DNA of 64,000 nucleotides from Incurvaria masculella (GCA_946894095.1 OX335645.2:21413001-21477000), one strand, 5' to 3'; positions 52,937-63,480 are shown, counted from the stretch's first letter. Made by a program: numbers and translations. The notes: a model not told the origin generated them from the letters alone.

Positions 52937-53462
52937 TTAAGGTGGGCCTTCCCGCTCAACTCCCCATAATCCCCAAACGTGGAAGGAAGACCATGCCCAT
53001 ATTTCTTGTGATCATCATTTGATCATCGAACTAGATGTCTGATGACCGCTGGCATTGTAAAATTGTGTTTGGTTTCTAAGTTATAAGGTCCGAAAGTTCG
53101 ATTTTTTCGCGCGTTTTATGCAATAACTTTGGAGGTAATTACTGAACGATAAAGTAAAAACCTCTTAAAAAGATTAGTCATCATCAGACATAGCTTGTTT
53201 AACCAAGATTTATAATCAATTTGGTTTTTGTTCGATTGTTGACTACAGCGGTCGTGGTTTACTTATAGCTATAATTAAAATTTTCCTAAATCTTACCAAA
53301 TCATACGAGTACACTATGCGTATTGTCTGCTTTGTGGACATGTTTCATCCTTCTCATAACGGAACCTGTCTTTTTTTGAAACAGAGAAGGTCCCACAGCG
53401 CAATAGCACGGTTTGTATCGTGCCCGCGAATGAGTTGGTCCCGTCGGGAAGGGCCACCTTAA
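52937..53462 (+). mobile_element. TTAA-flanked non-autonomous element, copy III
   Basis: TTAA|GGTGGGCCTTCCCGC to GTCGGGAAGGGCCACC|TTAA. About 520 bp, near-identical to copy I with small deletions. TTAA recurs just beyond the right end. Confidence 0.88.
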
Positions 53463-53886
53463 CTTAAGGATACAAGCAAGTTGGTGATAGTAGATCGCTT
53501 GGGGACATGTTCATGTTGCTCATTGGATATGACGCGTCCTTTAGTTATGAAGGATTGTATCCGGCTAGCTAAATCATTTTTCCCATACCCTTGCCATACT
53601 GATGGAAGGTTAATTGCATCTCTTATATAAACGGGGGTCACAGAGAGTATAGGCCGTAGAATACCAGTTTCGAAGGAAGATATAATGATTTCGATTACGA
53701 TTTCAGCGATAATAAGGAAGCATTGTTTAAGAACTATACTTGGTTGCCCAATATCTTCTTTACTTAATCAATGCCGTTTGCAACTCTACATCCAAAATCG
53801 GGTACCGGTAAGGCAACAAGTGGTAGGTGTTTGCTAAGAAAGCAAGTTCTCTATCAGATACGGCTATGATCGTGTTGCTCCCAAGG
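53463..53886. other. Stretch with nothing recognised
   Basis: No supported feature. Confidence 0.25.
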
Positions 53887-53921
53887 CCAGTAGTTCGGGA
53901 CATTGGGTCCCGAACTACTGG
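53887..53921. repeat. Perfect 15-bp-arm palindrome
   Basis: CCAGTAGTTCGGGAC, loop ATTGG, exact inverse. No comparison copy in the window. Confidence 0.88.
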
Positions 53922-54247
53922 TATAATGTACACTATTGAGGCCATTTGTGACCATAAAAGCCAACATGCCTTTTCACTGAAATAAAATTCGAATTTTCTT
54001 CATGATATCCGAGTGTGATGAAACATTGATATTTATTACAGGATACCCTGTAGGCCCGGTAGTTCTCATAGGGTTTTTCTGGTGTGTAAATTTTTTAAAG
54101 TTAATTTTTTTTTATTTATTCATTAAATAATTTTGGCATCAATTTAGAGTTTTGTAAATGTCATGTATTGTTTGAGTATAAGCGGAGCGTTCTTATTAAT
54201 ATTGTATATAAAATGCAATTTAATTGTCATAATTATGTCTGACGCTC
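53922..54247. other. AT-rich stretch, nothing recognised
   Basis: No supported feature. Confidence 0.25.
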
Positions 54248-54370
54248 AAAATGGCTATGCTCATAAAGATAAGGTCCTGCCATGGAGCCAAACGCATTCA
54301 GGAATGCGGTGTGTTGGGCTAATATCACGGCGGTTGTGGAATTCACTATCCATGTCCAGTTACATAAGTA
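54248..54370 (+). mobile_element. SINE 3' body fragment (tRNA type)
   Basis: CTATGCTCATAAAGATAAGG, GGAATGCGGTGTGTTGGGC and CTATCCATGTCCAGTTACAT. GGAATGC spacing matches the tRNA-headed group. No A-tail. Confidence 0.7.
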
Positions 54371-54544
54371 ACTGCTGGACGTAAAAGAAATTCCCTTTTT
54401 TCCAAGGGACCCTAAAAAAAATTCTCACTTTCTAAAAGTAAATGCGCTCAAACATTCGTCTATAATTTGAAATGCAGCTTTATTTAACCTTCACAAAACA
54501 GGGTCACGGAGAATGTTCTGTTCTGACGTTTCCGGCTGCACCGC

Positions 54545-54740
54545 TCCGCTACTCGCAATAATTTGATGGGTTTGAACCCACACCCCCCCCCCTCCCTCCC
54601 TCCCAGACTTTCCTCACCCTCCCCCCTCCTCTCCCCCGCCCACCGCCGGCGCAGGCTTTGTTTAGCCTCCGTGGAAATAATCAGCGGGAAAGCGGAAGCG
54701 CGGAACAATAAGATAACCGCCCAGGGCGAGGGAGGAATTC
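54545..54740. promoter_or_regulatory. C-rich/GC-rich island with Sox and GATA sites
   Basis: ACACCCCCCCCCCTCCCTCC and CCCGCCCACCGCCGGCGC, then GGAACAATAAGATAACCGC: Sox (AACAATA, 54704) directly abuts GATA (AGATAA, 54711). GGAAATAATCAGCGGG precedes. Enhancer candidate. Confidence 0.4.
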
Positions 54741-55035
54741 TTTATTTCCACTCTGGTTTAAATACATATATTGTTTTAGTTGAGATGCACGCAGGGCCGC
54801 GTTATCATTGAAGGACGTGGCTGCTTTGGCTCTTGACAAACTTTGGGTCTATGGCCTTATTTCAACTGTAACCAGCCCACGATGGGGAAAATAAATAGAT
54901 TAAATTATTTTGCTCTGGGTCTCGACGACGAGTCTACAATTTATAAAATAATGTTTTGCTTACAACAAAACTGTTTCGTTGAGGATGGAGTTAAAAATAA
55001 TAATTTATTGTCTCCAATTCATTTGTTTTTGTTGT
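54741..55035. other. Stretch with nothing recognised
   Basis: A 64-codon frame has no domain. Confidence 0.25.
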
Positions 55036-55039
55036 AACG

Positions 55040-55305
55040 AAATGGCAAATACCACAACTATTTCCTATTGATATGTGACCAACACATCTATCTAGGACTG
55101 TAGGTGATATATTCTATGATAGGATCTTCCATTTACTGCATTACTAAAACTTAATGAAAAACATGGAACATTTTAATTGCTTCTCGTTGCTTCAACCATC
55201 ATTCCTTTAATTCGATGGTACCGATCGGGTCGGGATTAACCATACCACCCAGCAAATGACCCACAGTGAAATGCAAACCACGAACGATCGTCTCTAACGA
55301 CATGC
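55040..55305 (-). mobile_element. Old SINE body
   Basis: AATGGCAAATACCACAAC, TTCGATGGTACCGATCGGG and GGATTAACCATACCACC match with many changes. Its end abuts the tail of the next SINE. Confidence 0.6.
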
Positions 55306-55319
55306 ACGGGAAAAAAAAA

Positions 55320-55702
55320 TTTTTTTTTTATGTGACTGGACATAGATGGCTAATACCACACCTTCTGTCATGGGATTAGCCCAACACACCACATGGGAAC
55401 TAGGTGCCATGCCAGGACCTTCCTTATATTGCACGGCTACATTGAACTGGATGGAAAACACGGACAATTTTCATTGCCGCTTCGACCATCGTTCATCCAA
55501 TGCGATGGTACCAACCCGGGCGGGATTAACCCTAACACCTAGTAAGTAAGGAAGGGGACCTACAGTTTAACGTGGAATCCGAACCACGGCCAGCCTCTCT
55601 TAACGGTCGAATGGTCACCCATCCAAGACCAGACCGGACCCAGCGTTGCTTAACTTCGGAGAGCGATCGCCGAAGTGTCGCGCCACTGGGCCACTGAGGC
55701 TG
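55320..55702 (-). mobile_element. SINE, composite tRNA-boxA/5S-headed, full length
   Basis: T-run, TGTGACTGGACATAGATGG, complete body, then 5S segment complement (GGTCACCCATCCAAGACC) and CGCCACTGGGCCACTGAGG. Very similar to copies at 10488 and 16874. Sits between two older SINE fragments. Confidence 0.92.
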
Positions 55703-55714
55703 GCCACCACGCCT

Positions 55715-55865
55715 ACTGACATGATATTAATTCTACACACCTTTAAGAACTAGGTGCCGTGCCAGTTCAATGTAGCTTTGCAATATAAGAATATTGCAAA
55801 GCTACATTGAACTGGATCGAAAACAGAAACAATTTTCATTACCGCGTTCCCATTCATATGGTTAT
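55715..55865 (-). mobile_element. SINE body fragment rearranged around a hairpin
   Basis: AAGAACTAGGTGCCGTGCC and GGATCGAAAACAG flank the hairpin at 55762-55815; AATTTTCATTACCGCG follows. The normal CCTTCCTTATATTGC stretch is replaced by an inverted copy of the adjoining body. Confidence 0.75.
55762..55815. repeat. Perfect 25-bp-arm palindrome inside a SINE
   Basis: CCAGTTCAATGTAGCTTTGC continues to AATAT, loop AAGA, then the exact inverse. The right arm is the expected SINE sequence; the left arm is its inverted duplicate. Confidence 0.95.
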
Positions 55866-56479
55866 TATTATTAAGTAAGTAAGACTCAGTGGTTTTCAGT
55901 TTTTAAGTGGAATCGGAACGGCAAACGACAAATCCATTTCAGTTTCAGTTCCTTTATTCCGTCCATTAGACGTAAATTACACACTCAAATTCGTTTTCTG
56001 GCGGTGCGATTACTTCTGGTGAAGAAGAACCGACAAAAAACTTTGCCAGGTTTGTCATTTTGACATTTTACTACTAGTTTACAGTCGTTGATATGTTACT
56101 ACCGCTTACAAAGAATATCATATATATATTGATTAAAAATAAAAGAAAGGTATGATTAACCATTAAATTTTAATCAGAATAGTAAATTGTTGGTTAATGC
56201 CTGGTATATGAATTATTATGTTACTAAGCTAAGCTAATAAGCTTTAGATGTACACATCAAACGTGGGAATGTATGGGTAATTGAGAATTTCCTTGAATTA
56301 AATAATTTCAAAGATCAGTGCAGTAATTTTAACCGCAATAGTTAAACAAAACGAAAAGCAGCGCAATTAATAAATTCTTCCCTCCCAAACCACAAGAGAA
56401 TATCATAAACGTCGACTTAAACACTCATCTCTGCAGAGAGTTGCTAAATAAAAACATAATCAAATAATAAATTCTCCGC
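55866..56479. other. Stretch with a possible LINE 3' scrap
   Basis: TGGTGAAGAAGAACCGAC then AAACTTTGCCAGG (56018-56052) resembles retrotransposon 3' regions and the GAACCCGC block at 18735. Otherwise nothing. Confidence 0.3.
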
Positions 56480-56790
56480 AACATATGGCGCGCGACATCG
56501 CCTCGGGAGGATATGCGCAATTAATTTTCCAATTGGTCCGGCAACTGAGTGAGTTTTTCGCGATTCGCGGGACCAGTTGTCGGATCTGTTGCGCAATCGG
56601 TTCGATATTGGGGGACAATGTAGGGGTATTAAAAAGCATCACGGTGGACCGCATGTAGCGGTGTGCAGGCACTCAGCTCGCCGGAGAACTAATCCGACAC
56701 GCCGCCCTGGGGAGTGGAGAACCTTCCCTCCCCTCCCCTCCCCCTCCCGCTCGCCCCCGCTCCCCCGCATAGTTTCCATGCAATCAATCT
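56480..56790. promoter_or_regulatory. GC-rich island with a C/EBP palindrome
   Basis: TTGCGCAAT (56589-56597) is a perfect C/EBP site; ATGCGCAATTAATTTTCC precedes. GGACCAGTTGTCGG and a C-rich CCCTCCCCTCCCCCTCCCGC block follow. Repeat-free. Regulatory role inferred. Confidence 0.35.
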
Positions 56791-57361
56791 GAATGCATTA
56801 TTTAACTTGGAATACATCAAGACCCTCGACGGAATGCCGTCGCTTGCCGTCATGTCGTAGTGATTCTGAGTAGAGTTTTAGATTTTATTTGGAACTGAGG
56901 TAATTGTGCTTCATTTCCATAGTTATAAAATAATGAATAAATACCATTCTTGAATACGGACCAACCATTTCATAAACGATACATTTGTAAATATGTTAGA
57001 AAAAAACACATCGACCAAACTTAACATGAAAATGATCGGGAGACCAACGCGTGTGTTGGAATCACGTACGTAATGCAAACACGACTGAAAAGTAAATAAT
57101 TGAAAGACAGCCTGCGTTTCACCAAATACCAATGAATAAAGCCATCCTTAAATAAAAATAAAACAATATAGGTACACTTACACAGTTGTACATTAACAAA
57201 TTACTTTACCTTAAAACGTCATATTTTTTGAGAGAAAAATATATTTCTGATGCGCTACTTTTGTATGAAATTGCAAAATAACTATCAGTCGAGGGCGAAT
57301 TTCTTCCGTGTCCAGCAGTGACGGAACCCTCGGAACGTAAACACGTTTACACTTGACCGAT
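56791..57361. other. AT-rich stretch, nothing recognised
   Basis: No supported feature. Confidence 0.25.
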
Positions 57362-57520
57362 TTTTGTATGTAACTGGACATGGATGACAGGCCATGCAAA
57401 GACCTTATTTATACTGCACGGCTACAATGAATGAAACCGCGGACAATTTTTAACTATAGGATTAATTCTACCACCTAATAAGTACAGTTTTGCGTGGGTT
57501 CCGAACCACGAACAATGAAT
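57362..57520 (-). mobile_element. SINE body, internally deleted
   Basis: TTTTTGTATGTAACTGGACATGG then CAGGCCATGCAAAGACC: most of the TAATACC region is deleted. GCACGGCTACAATGAATG and ATTAATTCTACCACC remain. Confidence 0.65.
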
Positions 57521-57729
57521 CCCTTATACGAAATACAATGGGCCCAATTGTATTGCTTTTTCGTGCCGAAACCACACAACACAAATAATGGCATTCTTAA
57601 ATTAATAATTTGGATCCTGAAACTGATAGCTACTGATTCATCTAGTTTTGCGATATCACACGAATCATATGTAAAAGGATACAGGGCCAGTAATAAAAAA
57701 ATGCTCCTAAATTATTAGTCTGGCCTAAA

Positions 57730-57925
57730 GCCCACTCTAGCGAATGAAGCCATCGACGTTGCCAACAGCCGCTCAGTCACTGCAATCCACAATCGCGCCT
57801 CCGACATTACCATATGTAATGCTGGGCGGAGGGGACTGTTCGGTCGCACATCCGGTGCGACGGCGGCGGCGGCGGGCGGCACGCTGGGGTGAGCTGCTCC
57901 CCGCGCGGCTTCAGAACTACTAGTA
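57730..57925. promoter_or_regulatory. CpG-rich island
   Basis: ATCGACGTTGCCAACAGCC, CTGGGCGGAGGGG and GTGCGACGGCGGCGGCGGCGG. Repeat-free; function inferred. Confidence 0.3.
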
Positions 57926-58629
57926 GCTATTTGCTATTTCGATAATCTGGAGCAAAACCTTCGACTAACAATAACGAAATATAATAATCATTTCATCTAG
58001 ATGACTAAGATTGATCAATAATTACAATGATTAAATGTATATGATACATAAATATAAATGTATGTAGTTTCGCTGGAACTCAAATTAATGAGATAACGGC
58101 AATGTCATATCCATTCAATACATTAAAGTATCAAAATGATTGAACCAATGAGAAGACCGCGGTAATCTAAAAAAATGTTGGGTTTCCAGCGGTTGCATAT
58201 GTCGACCATGTTTTCCCCAATGTTATATTTTTGGCACAAATAACGGGTGGCGTCCCATTTATGTCATCGAGCTATTGCTATGAACCTAACATAACCGAAT
58301 TAGTGGGTTTTCTTACTACATTTACCATCGCGCAGCTATTGTGGTATGTATTAATACTCCTAACGAATTCTTACTAATTTACTAAGATAAAGATTACTAA
58401 GCTCACTGAACCATGTATAAACAGAGCAACGAGATGGGGCTTCATCACCAATTGTAGTCTACGACAACTGTTTCACCTCTAATCACAGCAAAAATAAAAA
58501 AAATCATTCAACGAATATTTTCTCGAATTCAATCACACACGACACACGCCGACACAATTTTCAAAATGACGAAAGAAAAATGACCAACTTAATATTTTTT
58601 TTAATGCGCTGTCGTATTGAATATGAAAG
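57926..58629. other. AT-rich stretch; repeat fragment at 58070-58130
   Basis: AACTCAAATTAATGAGATAACGG matches 9165-9190. Otherwise nothing recognised. Confidence 0.35.
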
Positions 58630-58870
58630 TTGAAGCCGCCTCTAGGCTCCGGTTCCTCGCTCTATGGAAACCAATCGCGGCGCCCTTGCAGGAGACCTGC
58701 GCGATTTACAATGAATTAAATCACACATTATTACTGAAATTTGGCTTTTAAATTAAGTTTCATTTGTTTTGGCTCTCCCTGCTTGTGTTGACGATTACAT
58801 TACGTGATTTAATTACTGCGCAGGCAGCCGACGATGAATGTTTTTGACGTCCAGATTTCCGTTTGAAATA
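58630..58870. promoter_or_regulatory. Putative conserved non-coding element
   Basis: AAGCCGCCTCTAGGCTCC, AAACCAATCGCGGCGCCC, ATTACGTGATTTAATTACTGCGC and CAGCCGACGATGAATG. Balanced composition, no repeats, no coding frame. Confidence 0.3.
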
Positions 58871-59014
58871 ACTTTCGCAATAGGTATTGAGCTAAATTTT
58901 GTGTACGTTTTCAATGGTGACGTCCATTAGCTACTTCACATTGATGAATTTTAAGCTGAGACGTGGAAGAAGATGAACTAAGCATTAAAATTAAATTTTA
59001 AAAATAATGCTTTT

Positions 59015-59085
59015 TATTCTAGGCAGGATTCGAACCGGCGACCTCCTAGTTACTAACGAACTCATTCCCGACTCGGTTTAAATTT
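59015..59085 (-). repeat. tRNA-like fragment with a perfect box B
   Basis: The minus strand reads GGTCGCCGGTTCGAATCC with T-arm GCCGG-TTCGAAT-CCTGC imperfectly paired and GCCTAGAAT after it. The D-arm and acceptor 5' strand are not recognisable. Likely a SINE head scrap rather than a tRNA gene. Confidence 0.5.
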
Positions 59086-59481
59086 ATTAGGTATCCATAG
59101 TTACATTAAAAACTAAACTAACAAATTTTATCGATTTATATATCAAGCATGTAAAGATAAAATATTATCCAAACTGCGTTTCTGTATGGTTTTCAAAGTT
59201 ATTTTTTACTTTATTGGAGGAATACAGATAAAGTCATAAAACAGTTGTAAAACAATTACTATACATCTAACCTGCGTCCTAACCTGTTACTATTATTTTT
59301 AGATATACGCGCTGGTGCCGAGTGCACTAATTTCGAGTTTATGGTAAGAAAATAGACCGATGCTTTGTTTTCCAAACAAAAAAATAGGTTAAATTTCGTA
59401 TATCAACTGCAGAAACCCAATAACGGAACAAGGAAAAAAATTGTTAGGACTTTAACCACATGTCTTTGGTTAAGTAAGAAA
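59086..59481. other. AT-rich stretch, nothing recognised
   Basis: No supported feature. Confidence 0.25.
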
Positions 59482-59488
59482 TTTATTA

Positions 59489-59753
59489 GGGTTCCGTACC
59501 CAAAGGGTGAAAACGGAACCCTATTACTAAGCCTCCGCTGTCCGTCCGTCCGTCCATCCGTCTGCCGCAGGGCTGTATCTCATGAACCGTAATAGGTAGG
59601 CAGCTGAAATTTTCACAGAGTGTGTATTTATTTTGCCGGTATAACAACAAATAGGTGATGAACACCAAAAAACGTGATTTTTTGGTGTTAAATCTTGTAC
59701 GATGTTACGGAACCCTTCGTGTGCGAGTCCGACTCGCACTTGGCCGGTTTTTT
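59489..59753 (-). mobile_element. GTGCGAGTCGG-family repeat, copy G, with target duplication
   Basis: Bounded by TTTATTA on both sides (59482-59488 and 59754-59760). GGGTTCCGTACCCAAAGGG, GTCC tract (59540-59555), CAGCTGAAATTTTCACAGAG and CGAGTCCGACTCGCACTTGG. Confirms the family's ends independently of copy C. Confidence 0.9.
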
Positions 59754-59764
59754 TTTATTAATAT

Positions 59765-59960
59765 ATTCTTGGATTGATTCCGCCAATCTCGTGTCAATCA
59801 AACAATTCCGCTCACTCATTGCGACATGACATTCGTACCTCCGTGACATTCGATTTAATTAATCCGTCGTATCGGCAGCCGCCATGCCAGGGCGATCGCT
59901 CCGTGTAGACACAAGTTGAGGATTAACCAGCGATTTGCTTCCCTCCTCTCCTTTTATCTC
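59765..59960. promoter_or_regulatory. Putative enhancer with Exd/Hth and homeodomain sites
   Basis: TGTCAATCA at 59792-59800 is the reverse of TGATTGACA, the Exd/Hth (Pbx/Meis) composite site. GATTTAATTAATCCG and CAGCCGCCATGCC follow, then GGGCGATCGCTCCG. Repeat-free. Confidence 0.4.
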
Positions 59961-60487
59961 CTTCTCGTTCCATTCTTCATGTTTATACAGCGCGTTACAC
60001 TTTTTATTTTACATTGCTTAGTAATGTTTTAAATGCTTGATCCGATCCATAGAGAACATACTTTAAATAGTAACCAGAAGGTTTCAATTTTGTATTTAAA
60101 AATATTTAATAGATGGAATATATTATTGTACGTGCTTATAATTACATACATGTTACATAATCATATGTTAAATAAATTATTTAAGGTGAAGGATAATTTC
60201 GTGAGGTAACCCACATCTTTGGTGGTGTTAAGTACGTTTATGTTGATAGTTTGCAGGTATAGCTAGATAACACAGAAATGAGTACCACTTAAAATGTGTC
60301 TTAAACATCATTTGTGGAAACGAGGTAGACGAGGTACTCGGGCACGCTCGAGGACCAGAAACGGTACCCGCGATGATGTATAACGGGTCACGGTAAACAT
60401 CAAAGATAATAATGTACAAAGTTTAGCAAAAATAAAAGAATACACCGCATGTTGATTTAGATGTGAACGTAATAAATCTGTTTCATT
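59961..60487. other. AT-rich stretch, nothing recognised
   Basis: No supported feature. Confidence 0.25.
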
Positions 60488-60800
60488 TCATTCCTCTGTA
60501 CATGGACAGTCAGCGCCGGCGTATTGAATCGAGAGCGATCGCATCACAGCGAAGCCGGTAAGTAAATCAACGTAACGAAGTGAGCGGGCGGCGTGCGGCG
60601 CGCTGCGTGCTGCCGCGTGCCGGGCCGGGCGCGCGGCAGCACGCAGCGTGCCGGCCGCGTGCGCCTCCAGCGACCACTCCCGGCGATTATGCGCTGTTAG
60701 TGTCGCACGGCCTCGCGTCACACGAGAGGATCGCACGCTGCGACTCGACTGCACTCAACAACGCGGCATCATTCGAGCTGGACTATCGGGTTCAATGAGA
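60488..60800. promoter_or_regulatory. CpG-rich island with a GC hairpin and donor-like site
   Basis: ACAGTCAGCGCCGGCG, then AGCCG|GTAAGTAA at 60553-60565, a strong donor-like sequence, then a very GC-rich hairpin (60601-60648). Composition falls off after 60800. A non-coding first exon is possible but unproven. Opposed frames of 72-88 codons are Ala/Arg-rich artefacts. Confidence 0.35.
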
Positions 60801-60892
60801 ATGAACTACGAACCAACTAAGTGGTCCACACTGAGTAAAGAACTCATCCGCATTGCCACCATATTTAGCACGAGTCACGGGTAGCGCCGGCC

Positions 60893-61026
60893 AGTCAGTT
60901 CTCTTACGAATTCGCTCACTCCTGTTGTTCTCGATTTGCAACGACACGTAATGACTGCACCGGACAGCATTTAGTGCAGCAAACATTCGACGTTACGCGT
61001 CCCGAATTCGTAAGCGAACTGACTCG
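60893..61026. repeat. Inverted-repeat element of the GTAAGCGAA family
   Basis: CAGTCAGTTCTCTTACGAATTC near the left is the inverse of GAATTCGTAAGCGAACTGACTC at the right. CTGCAC/GTGCAG lie near the centre. Related to 43310 and 46600. Confidence 0.55.
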
Positions 61027-61271
61027 CATGTGATACCGTCACTATATGGGAAGTAGCGCATACGAGTCAGTTTGGGAGCGCCATTCTCGATGGTGATGCA
61101 CGTCCAAGTTCTCAGATTATTAAGGCCTCATTTCCACGAGGAAGTAAAGGACAGTCTGTCGGACATTTCTCGCGGAAGTTTGCTTTCTCGTGGATACGAG
61201 CTTGGAGAATATTACGTCTATGTGGATGTTTTTTATTTAAGGTATCAACTGTACAAACAAGACAATCATAG

Positions 61272-61436
61272 TAAGGGCCGAGTGCACGAAAAGACAAAAA
61301 ATCTAAATCAATGTCAACGTATGATTAAACACGTCACTTTGTATGGACAATATCGAAGTAACTCCGTGGGGTTCACTAAAAGTGACCTGTTTGAAAATTG
61401 ATTAACCCAGCCGTCTCTTCGTGCAATCGGGGCTAA
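61272..61436 (+). mobile_element. 165-bp TAA-flanked MITE, copy 1
   Basis: TAA|GGGCCGAGTGCACGAA to GTGCAATCGGGGC|TAA. Internal AACACGTCACTTTG and AAAAGTGACCTGTTTG are imperfect inverses. No coding capacity of its own; the upstream 109-codon frame runs through it. Confidence 0.75.
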
Positions 61437-62340
61437 GACCTCTTGGGCGATGGCACGACTGCATTTTTAGTCTCATTGCGAAGCCACCGAATGTACAGAA
61501 TTTCTTCGTGAACCGCAGCACCGCTGGGAGGAGGGTCGGCCGCTCCCCGGGGTTAGTTCCGAGGTGTCAACTGCAGCGAACGATTATCGTAAAATGAAAA
61601 ATAAGGCCGATAAAGAACGGGTGGAGCGGCGAAACTATTCTCACCCTCGACGCCGGCCCACTGTGAATATCTCCGACAGTTTATCGGCCGAGAGATAAGT
61701 ATCTGAGTGAGACATCGCCGGTGACATTTGAAATATGATCGCGCGCGGTGCGAGGCTCCCCGGGGTCGGGGGTGGTGCGGCGGGGGTGGAGGGGTGGGGG
61801 AGGGGCGGCACGTGCACGGAATATTCAAATTGGGCCCGCACGCGGCCGACCCCCGTGTTGGCTAAATAGACGCGCCGCCGCCGCCGCCGCCGCCGCCTCC
61901 GCCTCCGCCGCCCGGCCCACCCACTTACCGAAGGGTCGGACCTATGTAATCGAATTTGAAAATTATTCTAAAACACTGAATAATGTATTTCGGAGCGGCG
62001 ACCCTCCGCCCGCGGCGGCGCAGTGTGTGCGCTCGGCTCTCTGATTTTTTAAATAAATTAAAGTTAATCAAGTGGGCCCGCGCACGTAAACGGATTAACT
62101 TGGTGCTGATTTGACTTTCGCAAATCGCTTTCCGGGGTGCATTACTGGCTATTATTTTATTTAGTTTCATTTTGGATGGTTGGATGTGGCGGAACTGGCA
62201 CGAAAGCAATATCAATAGAGCGGAAATTATTTTCTTTGCTAAAAAGTCTGCGGAGTGAGTTTTCCGGACAAATTTCCAAAGTTAAAGTTATCAGAACGGA
62301 GAGAAACGTACCATCGACGACATAAGTCCAGTAGCACCAT
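61437..62340. promoter_or_regulatory. Long GC-rich region, putative regulatory
   Basis: Includes GGGAGGAGGGTCGGCCGC, a G-rich GGTGGTGCGGCGGGGG block, the CCG microsatellite and CGGCGACCCTCCGCCCGCGG. Also GGAGTGAGTTTTCCGGAC and CTATTATTTTATTTAG segments. Several overlapping frames, none with a domain. Confidence 0.35.
61874..61911 (+). repeat. (CCG)n microsatellite
   Basis: CGCCGCCGCCGCC-type units with CTC interruptions. Confidence 0.9.
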
Positions 62341-62450
62341 ACGGTCGGTTTGTTTTGAATATTTGGTGTGCCCCTTCCCCCGCTTACCGGTTTTCAGCCG
62401 GGGCATCCTGCTGCAATCCAAGCGGGCGGTGCTATCCCCTCCTCCCGCTT

Positions 62451-62469
62451 CCCCCCCCCCCCCCCCCCC
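62451..62469 (+). repeat. Poly(C) run of 19
   Basis: Nineteen consecutive C; length may be unreliable in assembly. Confidence 0.9.
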
Positions 62470-62659
62470 GCGCGATGCTAGCGCTTCATAGCAATCGCGT
62501 TGGAATGTGCTACTGGACTTTTGAATGAGACTATACCACGACCAGAATATATAATACATCGTAAAGGTCAGGTACGCAGGTACCCATAATCGTAGAGCAT
62601 ATATAAAAATACAGTCCATACAGAAAGCGAAAGAAGCATGCTTTGATCGTACCGTGTTA

Positions 62660-63010
62660 CTAAATATGTCTACTCCGGGGAAACAGCGTGATAATATGTA
62701 TGTACGCGCCCAGGCAGGTCGCACTTCACGAGCGAAGGAGGGCAATGCCCGGTAGCCTCGGGACGTCACAGGGGGCCACCAGAGGAGTAGGAACAGCCAC
62801 CTGCCTCCAGCAGCACCAGCTCAAGGCGTCGGGTCCCGGGACAGTGTTCGGCGGCACAGCACTTCGCCCGGACGAGGCGAGACGACACAGCTTGTCAGGC
62901 GCGCGGCGGGTTGCGGGCGTGGAGCCCTTAGAGGAGCTCCACGATGAAAGGTTGCGGGGACGCGGCGCATGCGTGCACCATGCTTGACAGCTAGTAGCAG
63001 ATCGAGTGGC
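62660..63010. promoter_or_regulatory. GC-rich island after a CTCCGGGGAAA retroposon-like end
   Basis: TCTACTCCGGGGAAACAGCG at 62668 matches ends at 46765 and 50245. Then balanced GC sequence to GCGGCGCATGCGTGCACC. A 99-codon frame has no domain. Confidence 0.25.
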
Positions 63011-63480
63011 ATAGGAAAAACTTCGGATGGGAATGAACGCTCGTGAAGTGCAAACTACCCACCTAGGTCACCCATGCTATATTGGCGTGAAAAATGTATG
63101 TTCGCTGGTCGTTTATGCTAAATCGATTTCGTTTATTTTCTTACGATATTTTATCAGTTCATTAAATTAATTTATTTCAGGCCTCATAATATTAAACATA
63201 AAAATTGGGTACTAACTGAATTAAAAAAAAAAACTTGCAGCAAAGAAATTTCGTCATGACCGTAGTGTGTCGAGTGAATAATGTGCGAAATACTACGAAT
63301 CCAAAGACATAAGTGATCAAAAATAAAGATTGATTGAATAAATTTTACATATACTGAGCATACTCGTAGAAAGGTATATTGGTATTATAAAAATGTATGG
63401 GTAAAACGAATTATTGTAAGCCGTACTATCATGTTATTAACGTTTTTGCTTCAAATATGCCAATGAATACCTATCTGAGA
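63011..63480. other. AT-rich stretch, nothing recognised
   Basis: No supported feature. Confidence 0.25.

Noticed and set aside
62239..62769. 176-codon minus-strand open frame, the longest in the window
   Set aside because: It runs through the poly(C) tract (poly-Gly) and shows no domain; composition explains its length.
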